DNA of 64,000 nt from Paradevosia shaoguanensis (GTDB taxonomy: Bacteria > Pseudomonadota > Alphaproteobacteria > Rhizobiales > Devosiaceae), in contig NZ_CP068983.1 in the NCBI RefSeq assembly GCF_016801025.1, forward strand, positions 2,603,001-2,667,000, read 5' to 3'. This document shows positions 1-6,824 of the stretch, in pieces (within the stretch, counting starts at the first letter, position 1; every line of letters begins with the position of its first letter). The notes beneath the pieces were generated by a model. The model was not told where the DNA came from. It saw only the letters and a list, made by a program, of their open reading frames with translations, and did not search any database. Made by a program: the position numbers and the translations under genes.

Positions 1-122
1 AGGGCGACCGCCGCGTGATCTTCGCCAAGCTGGTCAAGGACACGAAAAAGACCTCGGCTATGGCCGGCCCGCGAGCGCTCAAGGAGTTCCTGGCCGAGGC
101 CGAGGCGGTGCTCGGCCGATGA
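1..122 (+). CDS. C-terminal end of a truncated gene, possibly a class D beta-lactamase or penicillin-binding protein
   Basis: Only the last 39 codons are in the window, ending in TGA at 120-122. The visible tail starts GDRRVIFAKLV and ends EAEAVLGR. A hydrophobic strand followed by a charged segment and a helix resembles the C-terminal end of class D beta-lactamases of Rhizobiales, where the last core strand precedes a terminal helix. That match is from memory of the family and rests on few residues. No catalytic motif is visible because the rest lies upstream. A small exported protein gene follows on the same strand after 92 bases. Confidence 0.4.
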   Translation, partial: GDRRVIFAKLVKDTKKTSAMAGPRALKEFLAEAEAVLGR

Positions 123-214
123 ACGGGAACTGAACGGCCGGTTCAAGGGCGTTTCAGATGCATTGGGCGATTGTGTCCCTGCCGCTGGAGGAGCGGCGAG
201 AGAGGGAAAACAAA

Positions 215-484
215 ATGCCGAATTTCAAGAAAGCCGTTGCCGCAATCGCCTTTCTGTCCGTTGGCGCCGTTCTCGCCACCAACGTCCAGGCCGGCCAGTT
301 CCGCTTCAATTCCGGGGTCGAGGAAAAGAGCATCATCATCGTCGGCGGCAAGCCCGCCCAGGGCCCCCAGGTCAAACCCGACGACATCCCGCAGCCGCAG
401 GTCAACCCGCGCATCAAGTTCCAGAGCAAGTTCCTGCTCAACTCGCTCAACCCCCAGCCCCTCCCGCCCAAGGAAATCCGCTAG
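215..484 (+). CDS. Small exported protein of unknown function
   Basis: An 89-residue protein. The start at 215 is preferred over an in-frame codon at 158 because a purine-rich GAGAGGGAAAA lies just upstream and the N-terminus then reads as a signal peptide: Lys5-Lys/Ala, a hydrophobic stretch to about residue 20, and cleavage after VQA near residue 24. The mature part is about 65 residues, rich in Pro, Gln and Lys, with no Cys and no recognisable domain. Small periplasmic proteins of this kind are common in Rhizobiales and I do not know a function. It is followed by a palindromic repeat rather than by a gene on the same strand. Confidence 0.6.
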   Translation: MPNFKKAVAAIAFLSVGAVLATNVQAGQFRFNSGVEEKSIIIVGGKPAQGPQVKPDDIPQPQVNPRIKFQSKFLLNSLNPQPLPPKEIR

Positions 485-510
485 CGGTTCCGCCCACCGC
501 GGCCCTTCTT

Positions 511-623
511 CCTTCTCCCCTTGAGGGAGAAGGTGGCGGCGAAGCCGACGGATGAGGGGTCAGCGACGCCGGCGAGAACCCCTCACCCGCCCTTCGGGCA
601 CCCTCTCCCTCAAGGGGAGAGGG
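511..623. repeat. Palindromic intergenic element, two GA-rich hairpins and a central stem
   Basis: The left end (511-532) folds on itself through CCTTCTCCC and GGGAGAAGG. The right end (601-623) folds through CCCTCTCCC and GGGAGAGGG. Between them TGAGGGGT (553-560) pairs with ACCCCTCA (578-585). The layout is that of a REP/BIME-like mobile palindrome of the kind scattered through Rhizobiales intergenic regions. A related single hairpin occurs at 17804-17823. Frames that run through it are not treated as genes. Confidence 0.7.
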
Positions 624-697
624 ACGATGGGCACGATCGAGTCCGTCCCCAACACCACATCCCCCTGGGGCCGGCACCACCCAATCCCCACCCCCTA

Positions 698-788
698 CTT
701 CCCCGGGCGAAGACCCGGGGCCTATTGCCCGGCTCCGCCCGAGTGGAGGCATCCGTGGGCCGGCCCCGGTTCTATGGCCGGGGAAGTT
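698..788. repeat. Two-hairpin repeat family, copy A
   Basis: One of four copies of a shared element. It opens with CTTCCCCGG, has a first hairpin closing with CCGGGG, then CCTATTGC, a centre GAGTGGAGGCATCCGTGGG, and a second hairpin closing with CCGGGGAAG. The same blocks occur in the same order at 3845-3930, 4054-4139 and 28771-28855. The left flank CACCCAATCCC is also shared with the copy at 3831. Confidence 0.8.
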
Positions 789-810
789 CCGAGATTGTGC
801 CCCAAAACAA

Positions 811-836
811 AAAAGCCGCCCTTCCGGGCGGCTTTT
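811..836. terminator. Bidirectional intrinsic terminator downstream of rpoH
   Basis: GCCGCCC and GGGCGGC form a 7-bp stem with a four-base loop. It is flanked by A-runs on the left and T-runs on the right, so it can terminate in both directions. It lies 19 bases past the rpoH stop codon on the minus strand. Confidence 0.85.
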
Positions 837-854
837 CCTAGCCTCACATCGCAC

Positions 855-1733
855 TTACGCGTTTTCGCGTGACCGTGCGGCGTTCTGTACCGCTTCCTGC
901 ACCTTCTCGAAGGCGCGGACCTCGATCTGGCGGATGCGTTCGCGGGATACGTCGTATTGCTGGGCGAGCTCTTCGAGCGTGGCCGGGCTCTCCTGCAGGC
1001 GGCGAGCCTGGAAGATGGCGCGTTCGCGGTCGTTGAGGACGTCCATCGCATTGGTCAGCAGACCCATGCGCTCGTCGTATTCCTCGCTGTTGCCCAGAAC
1101 GGTTTCCTGATCGGGCGTGTCGTCCACCAGCCAATCCTGCCATTCGGAAGCACCTTCGTCGGCGCGCATGGGCGCGTTGAGCGAGGCGTCGCCGGTGAGG
1201 CGGGAATTCATGGACACCACATCGTCTTCGGAGACGTTGAGGGTGGTGGCGATCTGCTTGATCTGGTCCGGATGCAGCGAGCCGTCATCGAGGGCCGCGA
1301 TCTGGCCCTTGATCTTGCGCAGGTTGAAGAACAGGCGCTTCTGGGCCGCCGTGGTGCCGATCTTGACCAGCGACCAGGACCGCAGGACGTATTCCTGGAT
1401 CGCGGCGCGAATCCACCACATCGCATAGGTCGCCAGGCGGAAGCCCTTATCGGGTTCGAACCGCTTGACCGCATGCATGAGGCCGACATTGCCCTCCGAG
1501 ATGACCTCGGAGATCGGCAAGCCGTAGCCACGGTAACCCATCGCGATCTTCGCTACCAAGCGCAGATGCGAGGTGATGAGCTTCTGGGCAGCCGACGGAT
1601 CGGCGTGCTCCTTGTAGCGCTTGGCCAGCATGAACTCCTCGTCCGGTTCCAGCATCGGGAACTTGCGGATTTCCTGGAGATAGCGGCTGAGGCCACCTTC
1701 GGTCGAAAGAACCGGTAGATTGGACTGGGCCAT
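855..1733 (-). CDS. rpoH: RNA polymerase sigma-32 factor RpoH
   Basis: A 292-residue sigma-70 family factor that directs RNA polymerase to heat-shock promoters. Region 2 runs through about residues 50-120 and includes the DNA-melting segment ATYAMWWIRAAIQEY. The RpoH box, QKRLFFNLR at residues 131-139, separates heat-shock sigma factors from RpoD. Region 4 with its helix-turn-helix (VSRERIRQIEVRAFEK) is at about 225-280. The length is typical. The ATG start is supported by GGGGGA upstream on the minus strand. rluD lies 209 bases upstream on the same strand, so rpoH probably has its own promoter. A bidirectional terminator follows. Several alphaproteobacteria carry two rpoH paralogues, and which one this is cannot be decided here. 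Confidence 0.95.
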   Translation of the reverse strand: MAQSNLPVLSTEGGLSRYLQEIRKFPMLEPDEEFMLAKRYKEHADPSAAQKLITSHLRLVAKIAMGYRGYGLPISEVISEGNVGLMHAVKRFEPDKGFRLATYAMWWIRAAIQEYVLRSWSLVKIGTTAAQKRLFFNLRKIKGQIAALDDGSLHPDQIKQIATTLNVSEDDVVSMNSRLTGDASLNAPMRADEGASEWQDWLVDDTPDQETVLGNSEEYDERMGLLTNAMDVLNDRERAIFQARRLQESPATLEELAQQYDVSRERIRQIEVRAFEKVQEAVQNAARSRENA

Positions 1734-1810
1734 TTTTAGTCCCCCTTTCCCCCGTTTCTACGGGCAGAGCGTACCGTTCCCGTCCATGAAGGCACAGGAG
1801 GGCACATGGG

Positions 1811-1841
1811 CATATATAGGTCGATTTCGGGCGCTGATAAG
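1811..1841 (-). promoter_or_regulatory. Possible rpoH promoter, sigma-32-like
   Basis: Reading the minus strand, CTTATC (1841-1836) and CCTATAT (1820-1814) are spaced by 15 bases in the rpoH leader. This resembles the alphaproteobacterial heat-shock promoter pattern (CTTG, spacer, CYTAT-T), which would mean autoregulation. The match is partial and the assignment is tentative. Confidence 0.3.
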
Positions 1842-1942
1842 ACCCACCCGGCACGGATAATGCACGATCTCACGAAAGGTTGCGGGAAAGCGTGCGAGTA
1901 GAAAGCTAGCGCGGACCGCGCCCGAAATCACCTTAAGCTTTG

Positions 1943-2962
1943 TTAACGCGCATAGGCGCGGTTGTAAGGTTGGAGCGCCTCCTGGAGCGCCTGAAGGTCC
2001 TCCGGCAGCTCCGCCTCGAAGAACATTTCCTCGCCCGTCGTCGGATGCTCGAAGCCCAGTTCGGCCGCATGCAGCGCCTGTCGGCCGAGGCCGGAAATGA
2101 TGGCCTTGAGGTCGTCGGGAAGCCGGTTGACCTTGGTGGCGAAGCCCGGCGCATAGACCGCGTCGCCCACCAGCGGATGGCCGATATGGGACATGTGCAC
2201 GCGGATCTGGTGCGTGCGCCCGGTTTCGAGCTCGCAGGTGAGCTGGGTGATGTCCCAGCCCTCGTCGCCATAGCGGGCGAGGCTGCGGTAATGGGTGATC
2301 GCCTCGCGGCCGTCGCGACGGACCGCCTGCTTGAGCCGGTTGTGGTTGTCCCGTCCCAGCGGCGCATCGATCGTGCCCATGGCGCTTTCGGTGCGACCCC
2401 AGGCAAAGGCCGTATAGGCGCGATGGAGCGGCCCCGTCCGGCCGTGATCGGCGAACTGCGCCGCCAGGTGCTTCAGCGCTCGGTCGGTTTTGGCCGCGAC
2501 CATCACGCCGGACGTATCCTTGTCGAGCCGGTGGACGATGCCGGGGCGCTTGACTCCGCCGATGCCCTTGAGGCTTTCCCCGCAATGGTAGATCAGCGCA
2601 TTGACCAGCGTGCCGGTCCAGGCGCCGGGGGCAGGGTGCACCACCATGCCCACCGGCTTGTTGATCACGATCAGCTCGTCGTCCTCATAAAGGATGTCGA
2701 GGGGAATGTCCTCGGGCTGCGGATCGGGGTCGGAGGGCTCGGGCGCCACGAGAACGATTGTATCGCCCGCCTTGACGCGGTATTTGGGCTCGTCGACGCG
2801 AGCCTCGTTGACGGTTACGGCGCCCTCGAGGATCAGATCCTTGATGCGGTTGCGGCTGAAGACGTCATGCTCCCGGGCGAGCAGCGCGTCCAGGCGCGTG
2901 CCGGCGTCTGCGGGCTCGACGACATATTCGAATTCGATTTCCTCACCGGACACGTCCTGCAT
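1943..2962 (-). CDS. rluD: Large-subunit rRNA pseudouridine synthase, RluA/RluD family
   Basis: A 339-residue enzyme that isomerises specific uridines of 23S rRNA to pseudouridine. An S4-type RNA-binding domain occupies about residues 12-75 (TRLDALLARE ... RVDEPKYRVKAGD). The catalytic domain contains HRLDKDTSG at 144-152, with the nucleophilic Asp at 147, and the later conserved block ETGRTHQIRVHMSHIGHPL. Length and domain order match RluD, which modifies helix 69. Assignment to RluD rather than RluC rests on general similarity. Its ATG (complement of 2960-2962) overlaps the ATG of the divergent gene at 2961, so the two genes have no intergenic space. rpoH is downstream on the same strand. 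Confidence 0.92.
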   Translation of the reverse strand: MQDVSGEEIEFEYVVEPADAGTRLDALLAREHDVFSRNRIKDLILEGAVTVNEARVDEPKYRVKAGDTIVLVAPEPSDPDPQPEDIPLDILYEDDELIVINKPVGMVVHPAPGAWTGTLVNALIYHCGESLKGIGGVKRPGIVHRLDKDTSGVMVAAKTDRALKHLAAQFADHGRTGPLHRAYTAFAWGRTESAMGTIDAPLGRDNHNRLKQAVRRDGREAITHYRSLARYGDEGWDITQLTCELETGRTHQIRVHMSHIGHPLVGDAVYAPGFATKVNRLPDDLKAIISGLGRQALHAAELGFEHPTTGEEMFFEAELPEDLQALQEALQPYNRAYAR

Positions 2963-3320
2963 GAGCGCTCCTGATCCATCGGCCGAAAATCAAACCCTGT
3001 CGCCTGAAGCCCAGGCGATCATCGCGCGGGCCAAGCGCTCGTTCATGTTTTCGATCGGCTTGTTGCTGGTGGGCTTTATCGCCATCGCGATAGCACTTGT
3101 CTATCGCTCATCGCAGACTGCGCCCGCCAGCGCAACTGCTCCTGCCGGCGCCTACGCCGCCCAGGCCCTGCGCCTGCCGCAGGGCGCCGAGGTCGTCTCG
3201 GCCGTCGCCAACGGCGGAACCGTCAGCGTCACCTACAAGATCGGCCCCGCCACCCAGGTCCGCATCTTCGACGGCGCCACCGGCGAAATGCAGCAGCAGC
3301 TCGACATCGTCGTCGAGTAA
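2961..3320 (+). CDS. DUF6476-like single-pass membrane protein
   Basis: A 119-residue protein: a short charged N-terminus, one membrane helix at about residues 28-48 (FMFSIGLLLVGFIAIAIALVY), an Ala/Pro-rich linker, and a compact C-terminal part (LRLPQGAEVVSAV ... RIFDGATGEMQQQLDIV) that would lie in the periplasm. The layout fits the DUF6476 family, often found beside rluD in alphaproteobacteria. The function is unknown. The start chosen at 2961 has no Shine-Dalgarno sequence because the upstream bases are rluD coding sequence. A later start at the Met of MFSIG would delete the cytoplasmic segment and is less likely. Confidence 0.75.
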   Translation: MSAPDPSAENQTLSPEAQAIIARAKRSFMFSIGLLLVGFIAIAIALVYRSSQTAPASATAPAGAYAAQALRLPQGAEVVSAVANGGTVSVTYKIGPATQVRIFDGATGEMQQQLDIVVE

Positions 3321-3563
3321 GCGGGCGTCGGACGGAGCCGCCCAGGGCCCGCGCCCGGCGGCAACACCGACCGCCCGACTTTATCCCCGCACCCAAAAGC
3401 CCGCGCTAAACTAGTCGCGTGCCCTTCAGGCGCGCGCCAAGACACCCCTCAAAATCATCGCCAAACGAAGCCCGAATTTGCTCTCAACCCCGCGAAAAAT
3501 CGCGAAAATTGCCCCGAAATTGAGTCAAAATTTAACGATTCAGGCACTCGGTCAGAAAATAAA

Positions 3564-3577
3564 TTGATAAATATCAA
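3564..3577. promoter_or_regulatory. Perfect FNR/FixK-type box
   Basis: TTGATAAATATCAA matches the consensus TTGAT-N4-ATCAA exactly and is symmetrical. FNR, FnrN and FixK proteins bind such anaeroboxes, usually about 41 bases upstream of oxygen-regulated transcripts. No good -10 element is evident on either side. Confidence 0.55.
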
Positions 3578-3830
3578 AGACTTAATGAAGATCTGACGCC
3601 CAAAACCCCGCAAAAAAGCCACGCGAAACATTTCTGTTTCCCACCGCCGCGCCCGACTCAGCCCCAAAACCCGGCAATCCCCAACACCTTCCCCCTGTGA
3701 AGGCCACTTTCCGGCGGGCAAGCCGCACACCTCGAGCTATCATCGGCCCTTCCGACTTGCCCGTGCCTGATCATATCTGATCTGCCTCTCCGACCCGACC
3801 CGACCCGCGCCGTCCGCAGCACCCAATCCC

Positions 3831-3942
3831 GCCCCACCACTGCACTTCCCCGGACTTGATCCGGGGCCCATTGCACCACGCCACTCGAGTGGAGGTATCC
3901 GTGGGCCCCGGCTCTTCGGCCGGGGAAGTACGGTGGTGGGGC
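3831..3942. repeat. Two-hairpin repeat family, copy B with long outer inverted repeat
   Basis: This is the most complete copy. The outer arms GCCCCACCACTGCACTTCCC and GGGAAGTACGGTGGTGGGGC pair with two mismatches. Inside are hairpin 1 (CCCCGG-acttga-tCCGGGG), a perfect central palindrome CCACTCGAGTGG (3881-3892) and hairpin 2 (CCCCGGCtcttcGGCCGGGG). The region could fold as a cloverleaf-like structure. Confidence 0.8.
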
Positions 3943-4053
3943 AAGTACGGGAATGTGGGAAGCGAGGGGAATGAGGGAATGAGCGGCGAGCCGAGCGGAA
4001 GCTCACGCATGTAGTCGCGTTCCACAGTGGACAGCGCGCGCCCCACCCTCGAT

Positions 4054-4139
4054 CTTCCCCGGACTTGATCCGGGGCCTATTGCCCCGTCCCCCATGAGTG
4101 GCGCCATCCATAGCCCCCAGCTCAGCGGCCTAGGAGGCT
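4054..4139. repeat. Two-hairpin repeat family, copy C (degenerate)
   Basis: The left half, CTTCCCCGGACTTGATCCGG followed by GGCCTATTGC, is intact. The right half has decayed: CCATAGCCCCCAGCTCAGCG and CCTAGGAGGCT replace the usual second hairpin. It lies 112 bases from copy B, in the same orientation. Confidence 0.7.
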
Positions 4140-4230
4140 CCATGGTGGGGGAGGGAGGCAGCGATGTCAGAGAGTTACGAGGAGCGAGCTTCAGGAGGCG
4201 GCGCCCTCCCTTCCCGGCCACCCCCCGCGC

Positions 4231-5403
4231 CTAATTCCGCGACTGAATATCCCGAACCGCCGCCATCCGCGTGGATACCCGTCCCCGCGGCTTGCGCGCC
4301 GCCGGTGGCGGCATCGGCAGTGGTTCGGCCGCAGCGCCGTCGTCGGCAAACCGCTGCACCCGGTCAAACAGGCTTTCCTCGGCTTCCGGCGCCGCCGGCT
4401 CCTCGTCGAGCGCGTAGACGATCCGGCTCACGTCCGAGGCGATCGCTCCCAGCCGCTCGCGCAATGCGCCCGGCTCCACGGCCGCCGTGCCCCAGCCGGC
4501 AAGGATCACCGATTCCAGCCCGGCCACCTTGTCCTTAAGCTTTTCGGTCTTCTCTTCGAGCGAGAGCTTTTCGGCCAGCAATTGCTGCACCTTGTTGCTG
4601 CCCTCTTCGGGCGCCGGCTCGGTTTCCTTGAGCAGCGCGTTGAGCTGCGTCTCGGCGCTGGCGAGTCGCGCCTCGGCGGTTGCGAGGTCGGCGTTGAAAG
4701 CGTCGGCCGCCTGGTCGCGCGCCGCGAGAGCCCGCCGTAGTTCGGCGATGGCGGCATTGGTGTCGGCAGAGCGCTTGGGGGCAGCATCGAGCTTGTCGAT
4801 CAGCGCCCGTGTCTGCGCTTCGAGCGTTGCCGTCCGCTTGCGCTCGATGGCGAGCGCGGAGAGCAGCCGGTCGGTATCTTCCTCGTAGTCGCCCGTCAGC
4901 GTCTCGGCATCGGCGGGGCTCGCGAACTCGCCGCGGATGGCGTTGCGGGCCTTGTCCAGTTCCTCGGCCTTGCTGGCATAGTCCCGGTCGCGCATGCGCA
5001 GACGCTGGGAGAGGTCGGTGCTTTCCTTCTCCAGCTCGGCGATGCGCTGGTTGAGCGTCGTCTCGCGGGTTTCGAGGTCGGTGACGATCTGCTGGTGCTG
5101 CTCGCGCTCGGTCTTGATGCTGTTGAGGTCCGCCTTGCGGCGGCTGACGTCGCCCAGTTCCTCGGCCAGGCGCTTGCGCAGGCCCTCGATGGTCATTTCG
5201 AGGCGGCGCGTGGAGAGGGCGAACTCGGCGCGCAGCTGGTCCTTGTCGGCGCGGAACTCGGCCATCGACATGGGCGTGGCGGCTTCGATGCGGCGCTTGG
5301 TGAGCCGTACGGCGCGCTTCCAGATGGCGGGCATGATCGCCAGCGCCAGCAGGGCCGCGATCAGCAGGCCCAGCGCGAAGTACATGATGTTCTCAATACC
5401 CAT
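4231..5403 (-). CDS. Membrane-anchored coiled-coil protein conserved in Rhizobiales
   Basis: A 390-residue protein with one N-terminal membrane helix (about residues 7-26, FALGLLIAALLALAIMPAIW). A basic stop-transfer region and a long Glu/Arg/Leu/Ala-rich coiled coil follow, extending to about residue 310. The tail is acidic then Pro/Arg-rich (PMPPPAARKPRGRVSTRM). The segment MSMAEFRADKDQLRAEFALS is, as I recall, strongly conserved in Rhizobiales hypothetical proteins. The coiled coil should lie in the cytoplasm, suggesting a scaffold or envelope-organising role, but no enzymatic motif is present. A perfect inverted repeat lies in its leader. eipA is upstream on the same strand. Confidence 0.75.
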   Translation of the reverse strand: MGIENIMYFALGLLIAALLALAIMPAIWKRAVRLTKRRIEAATPMSMAEFRADKDQLRAEFALSTRRLEMTIEGLRKRLAEELGDVSRRKADLNSIKTEREQHQQIVTDLETRETTLNQRIAELEKESTDLSQRLRMRDRDYASKAEELDKARNAIRGEFASPADAETLTGDYEEDTDRLLSALAIERKRTATLEAQTRALIDKLDAAPKRSADTNAAIAELRRALAARDQAADAFNADLATAEARLASAETQLNALLKETEPAPEEGSNKVQQLLAEKLSLEEKTEKLKDKVAGLESVILAGWGTAAVEPGALRERLGAIASDVSRIVYALDEEPAAPEAEESLFDRVQRFADDGAAAEPLPMPPPAARKPRGRVSTRMAAVRDIQSRN

Positions 5404-5425
5404 AGGCGGCTCCGCAACGTGCCGA

Positions 5426-5448
5426 GGACCCGAAAGCCTTTCGGGTCC
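5426..5448 (-). promoter_or_regulatory. Perfect 10-bp inverted repeat in the leader of the coiled-coil gene
   Basis: GGACCCGAAA (5426-5435) and TTTCGGGTCC (5439-5448) are exact complements around a three-base loop, 22 bases before the start codon. No T-run follows, so it is more likely an operator or a leader hairpin than a terminator. Confidence 0.45.
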
Positions 5449-5553
5449 ATCGACATCTGGCAGTTATGGCGGCAAGGCGCCAGTCTTGCCAAGGCTTAAC
5501 CTTAAGGGCTCAGCCTAATGTGACCTTCTGTTGCCGGGCGGAGACTCGACGGG

Positions 5554-6135
5554 TCAGAACGGGTTCCAGGTCGGTTCCTGGGTGAACTTGAGGTAGCCCA
5601 CATTGAGCCCGAGCCGCGCGCCCACGCCCGAGCGGATCGGGACGAGCACGACGTTCTGCCGCTTCATCACGGTCATGCCGAACCCGCCCACCACGTAGGC
5701 CGAGCCGTTGACGCCGGGATAGCGGGCGTAGATCGAGTTGATGTCGGGCAGCGAATAGACCAGCATCATGACCTTGGAGCCGTCGCCGCCGAAATCGAGG
5801 CCGACCGACGGGCCCTGCCAGTAGACCGGGTATTCGCCGAGGTTGCGCGTATAGAGCGTCCCCTGGCCGTACTTGGCGCCGGCGAAGAGCGCGCCGCCGG
5901 CTTCCTCGCCCAGGATATAGCCGTTGGGCAGGCCGTATTGCCCCACGACCTTCTCCACGAGCGAGGCCAGGCCCTGGGATACCGAGCCGAAGAAGGCGCC
6001 ACCGCGTTCCACCAGGTCATCGCTCGAATAGGTGTCGCTCAGCGACCCCTGCTGGGCGTAAGCGAATTGGGGAGCGCAGAGGCCAACGAGCATGATCAGG
6101 CTGGCGATCAGTCCCTTGCCGAGCCGATTGAACAT
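5554..6135 (-). CDS. eipA: Periplasmic envelope-integrity protein EipA (DUF1134)
   Basis: A 193-residue exported protein. The signal peptide runs to about residue 27 (hydrophobic LIASLIMLVGLCAP, cleavage after AYA). The mature part is a DUF1134 domain with the family hallmarks GYILGEEAGGALFAG and KYGQGTLYT, followed by QGPSVGLDFGGDGSKVMMLV. DUF1134 proteins are small beta-barrels of the periplasm. The Brucella member EipA is needed for envelope integrity and, as I recall, is under CtrA control. A GGAGG Shine-Dalgarno precedes the ATG. It is divergent from the YHS gene, with 115 bases between. Confidence 0.88.
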   Translation of the reverse strand: MFNRLGKGLIASLIMLVGLCAPQFAYAQQGSLSDTYSSDDLVERGGAFFGSVSQGLASLVEKVVGQYGLPNGYILGEEAGGALFAGAKYGQGTLYTRNLGEYPVYWQGPSVGLDFGGDGSKVMMLVYSLPDINSIYARYPGVNGSAYVVGGFGMTVMKRQNVVLVPIRSGVGARLGLNVGYLKFTQEPTWNPF

Positions 6136-6250
6136 CTTGATATCCTCCAGTAGGGGCGCCGGCCCTCACGGCATTTACCAGCGGCTCATGCTTTGTGCGC
6201 TAGGGTGATGCCGATTCACGTCGCGCCCAGGTTGGGCGTCCATCGGGGCA

Positions 6251-6751
6251 ATGATGCGGCAAATCCGTAAACAAATCTTAACCATAGGGGTGCTCGCCAG
6301 CGTGCTTTCGCCCGGATTTGCTCAGGTTTCGCCCGTTCTGGCGGCCTCGGTGGTAACAACTGCCATAGTTTCCAACCCCTTAACCGGGGTGGCGCTCGAG
6401 GGGAACGACCCGGTGAGTTATTTCACCGAGAAGGAACCTTTGGCCGGAACGCTCGACCTGGCCTATGACTGGGGTGGGGTGACCTGGTATTTCGCCAACC
6501 AGGCGAACCTGGATGTGTTCAAGGCCGATCCCGAGATCTACGCTCCCCAATTCGGCGGCTATTGCGCCATGGGCGTGGCCCGCGGTTTCCTGTCGGATGG
6601 CAATCCGCGCATCTATGCGATGGTCGGCCAGCGGCTCTATCTTTTCTACTCGACCGCCAACCGCGATGCCTTCCTGATGTCGCCCAAAAAGGCGATGACG
6701 GATGCGGTCGATCACTGGGGCGGTCTCTCCAAGGAGCTTTCCACAAACTGA
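6251..6751 (+). CDS. Exported YHS domain protein
   Basis: A 166-residue protein with an N-terminal signal peptide (MMRQIRKQILTIGVLASVLS, cleavage near residue 31). It is followed by a YHS domain at about residues 45-125: GVALEGNDPVSYFTEKEPLAG, then TWYFANQANLDVFKADPEIYAPQ and GGYCAMGVARG. YHS domains are small Cys-containing modules, proposed to bind metal, and found in copper or heavy-metal proteins and dehydrogenase-linked proteins. This one has the single Cys of YCAMG. The substrate is unknown. Two adjacent ATG codons are possible starts. TTAACCAT, a CtrA half-site sequence, occurs at 6278-6285 inside the signal-peptide coding region, probably by chance. Confidence 0.8.
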   Translation: MMRQIRKQILTIGVLASVLSPGFAQVSPVLAASVVTTAIVSNPLTGVALEGNDPVSYFTEKEPLAGTLDLAYDWGGVTWYFANQANLDVFKADPEIYAPQFGGYCAMGVARGFLSDGNPRIYAMVGQRLYLFYSTANRDAFLMSPKKAMTDAVDHWGGLSKELSTN

Positions 6752-6824
6752 GGCCTGCCCTTTGATTGCCCAAGGCGCGCGGCTGCGTCATGGTTGCAGC
6801 AAATGATTCTATCGGGGAATAGTC

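Larger units (their letters stand above)
3321..4230. other. 910-base gene-free region between convergent genes
   Basis: It holds an AT-rich stretch (about 3460-3640) that is unusual for this GC-rich DNA, a perfect FNR/FixK-type palindrome (3564-3577), and two copies of the two-hairpin repeat (3831-3942 and 4054-4139). Frames open through it have no plausible ribosome binding sites or protein-like composition. Because both flanking genes point inward, the FNR-type box has no recognised target. An unannotated small RNA is possible. Confidence 0.6.

Noticed and set aside
447-854. Minus-strand open frame of 135 codons through the intergenic repeats
   Set aside because: It is built from the palindromic repeats and lacks a ribosome binding site and protein-like sequence.
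3455-3730. Minus-strand open frame of 91 codons over the AT-rich island
   Set aside because: No ribosome binding site and no recognisable composition. It crosses the FNR-type box, which would be odd for coding sequence.
6278-6285. TTAACCAT as a CtrA half-site controlling eipA
   Set aside because: It lies inside the YHS coding region, about 150 bases from the eipA start, and an eight-base match is weak.
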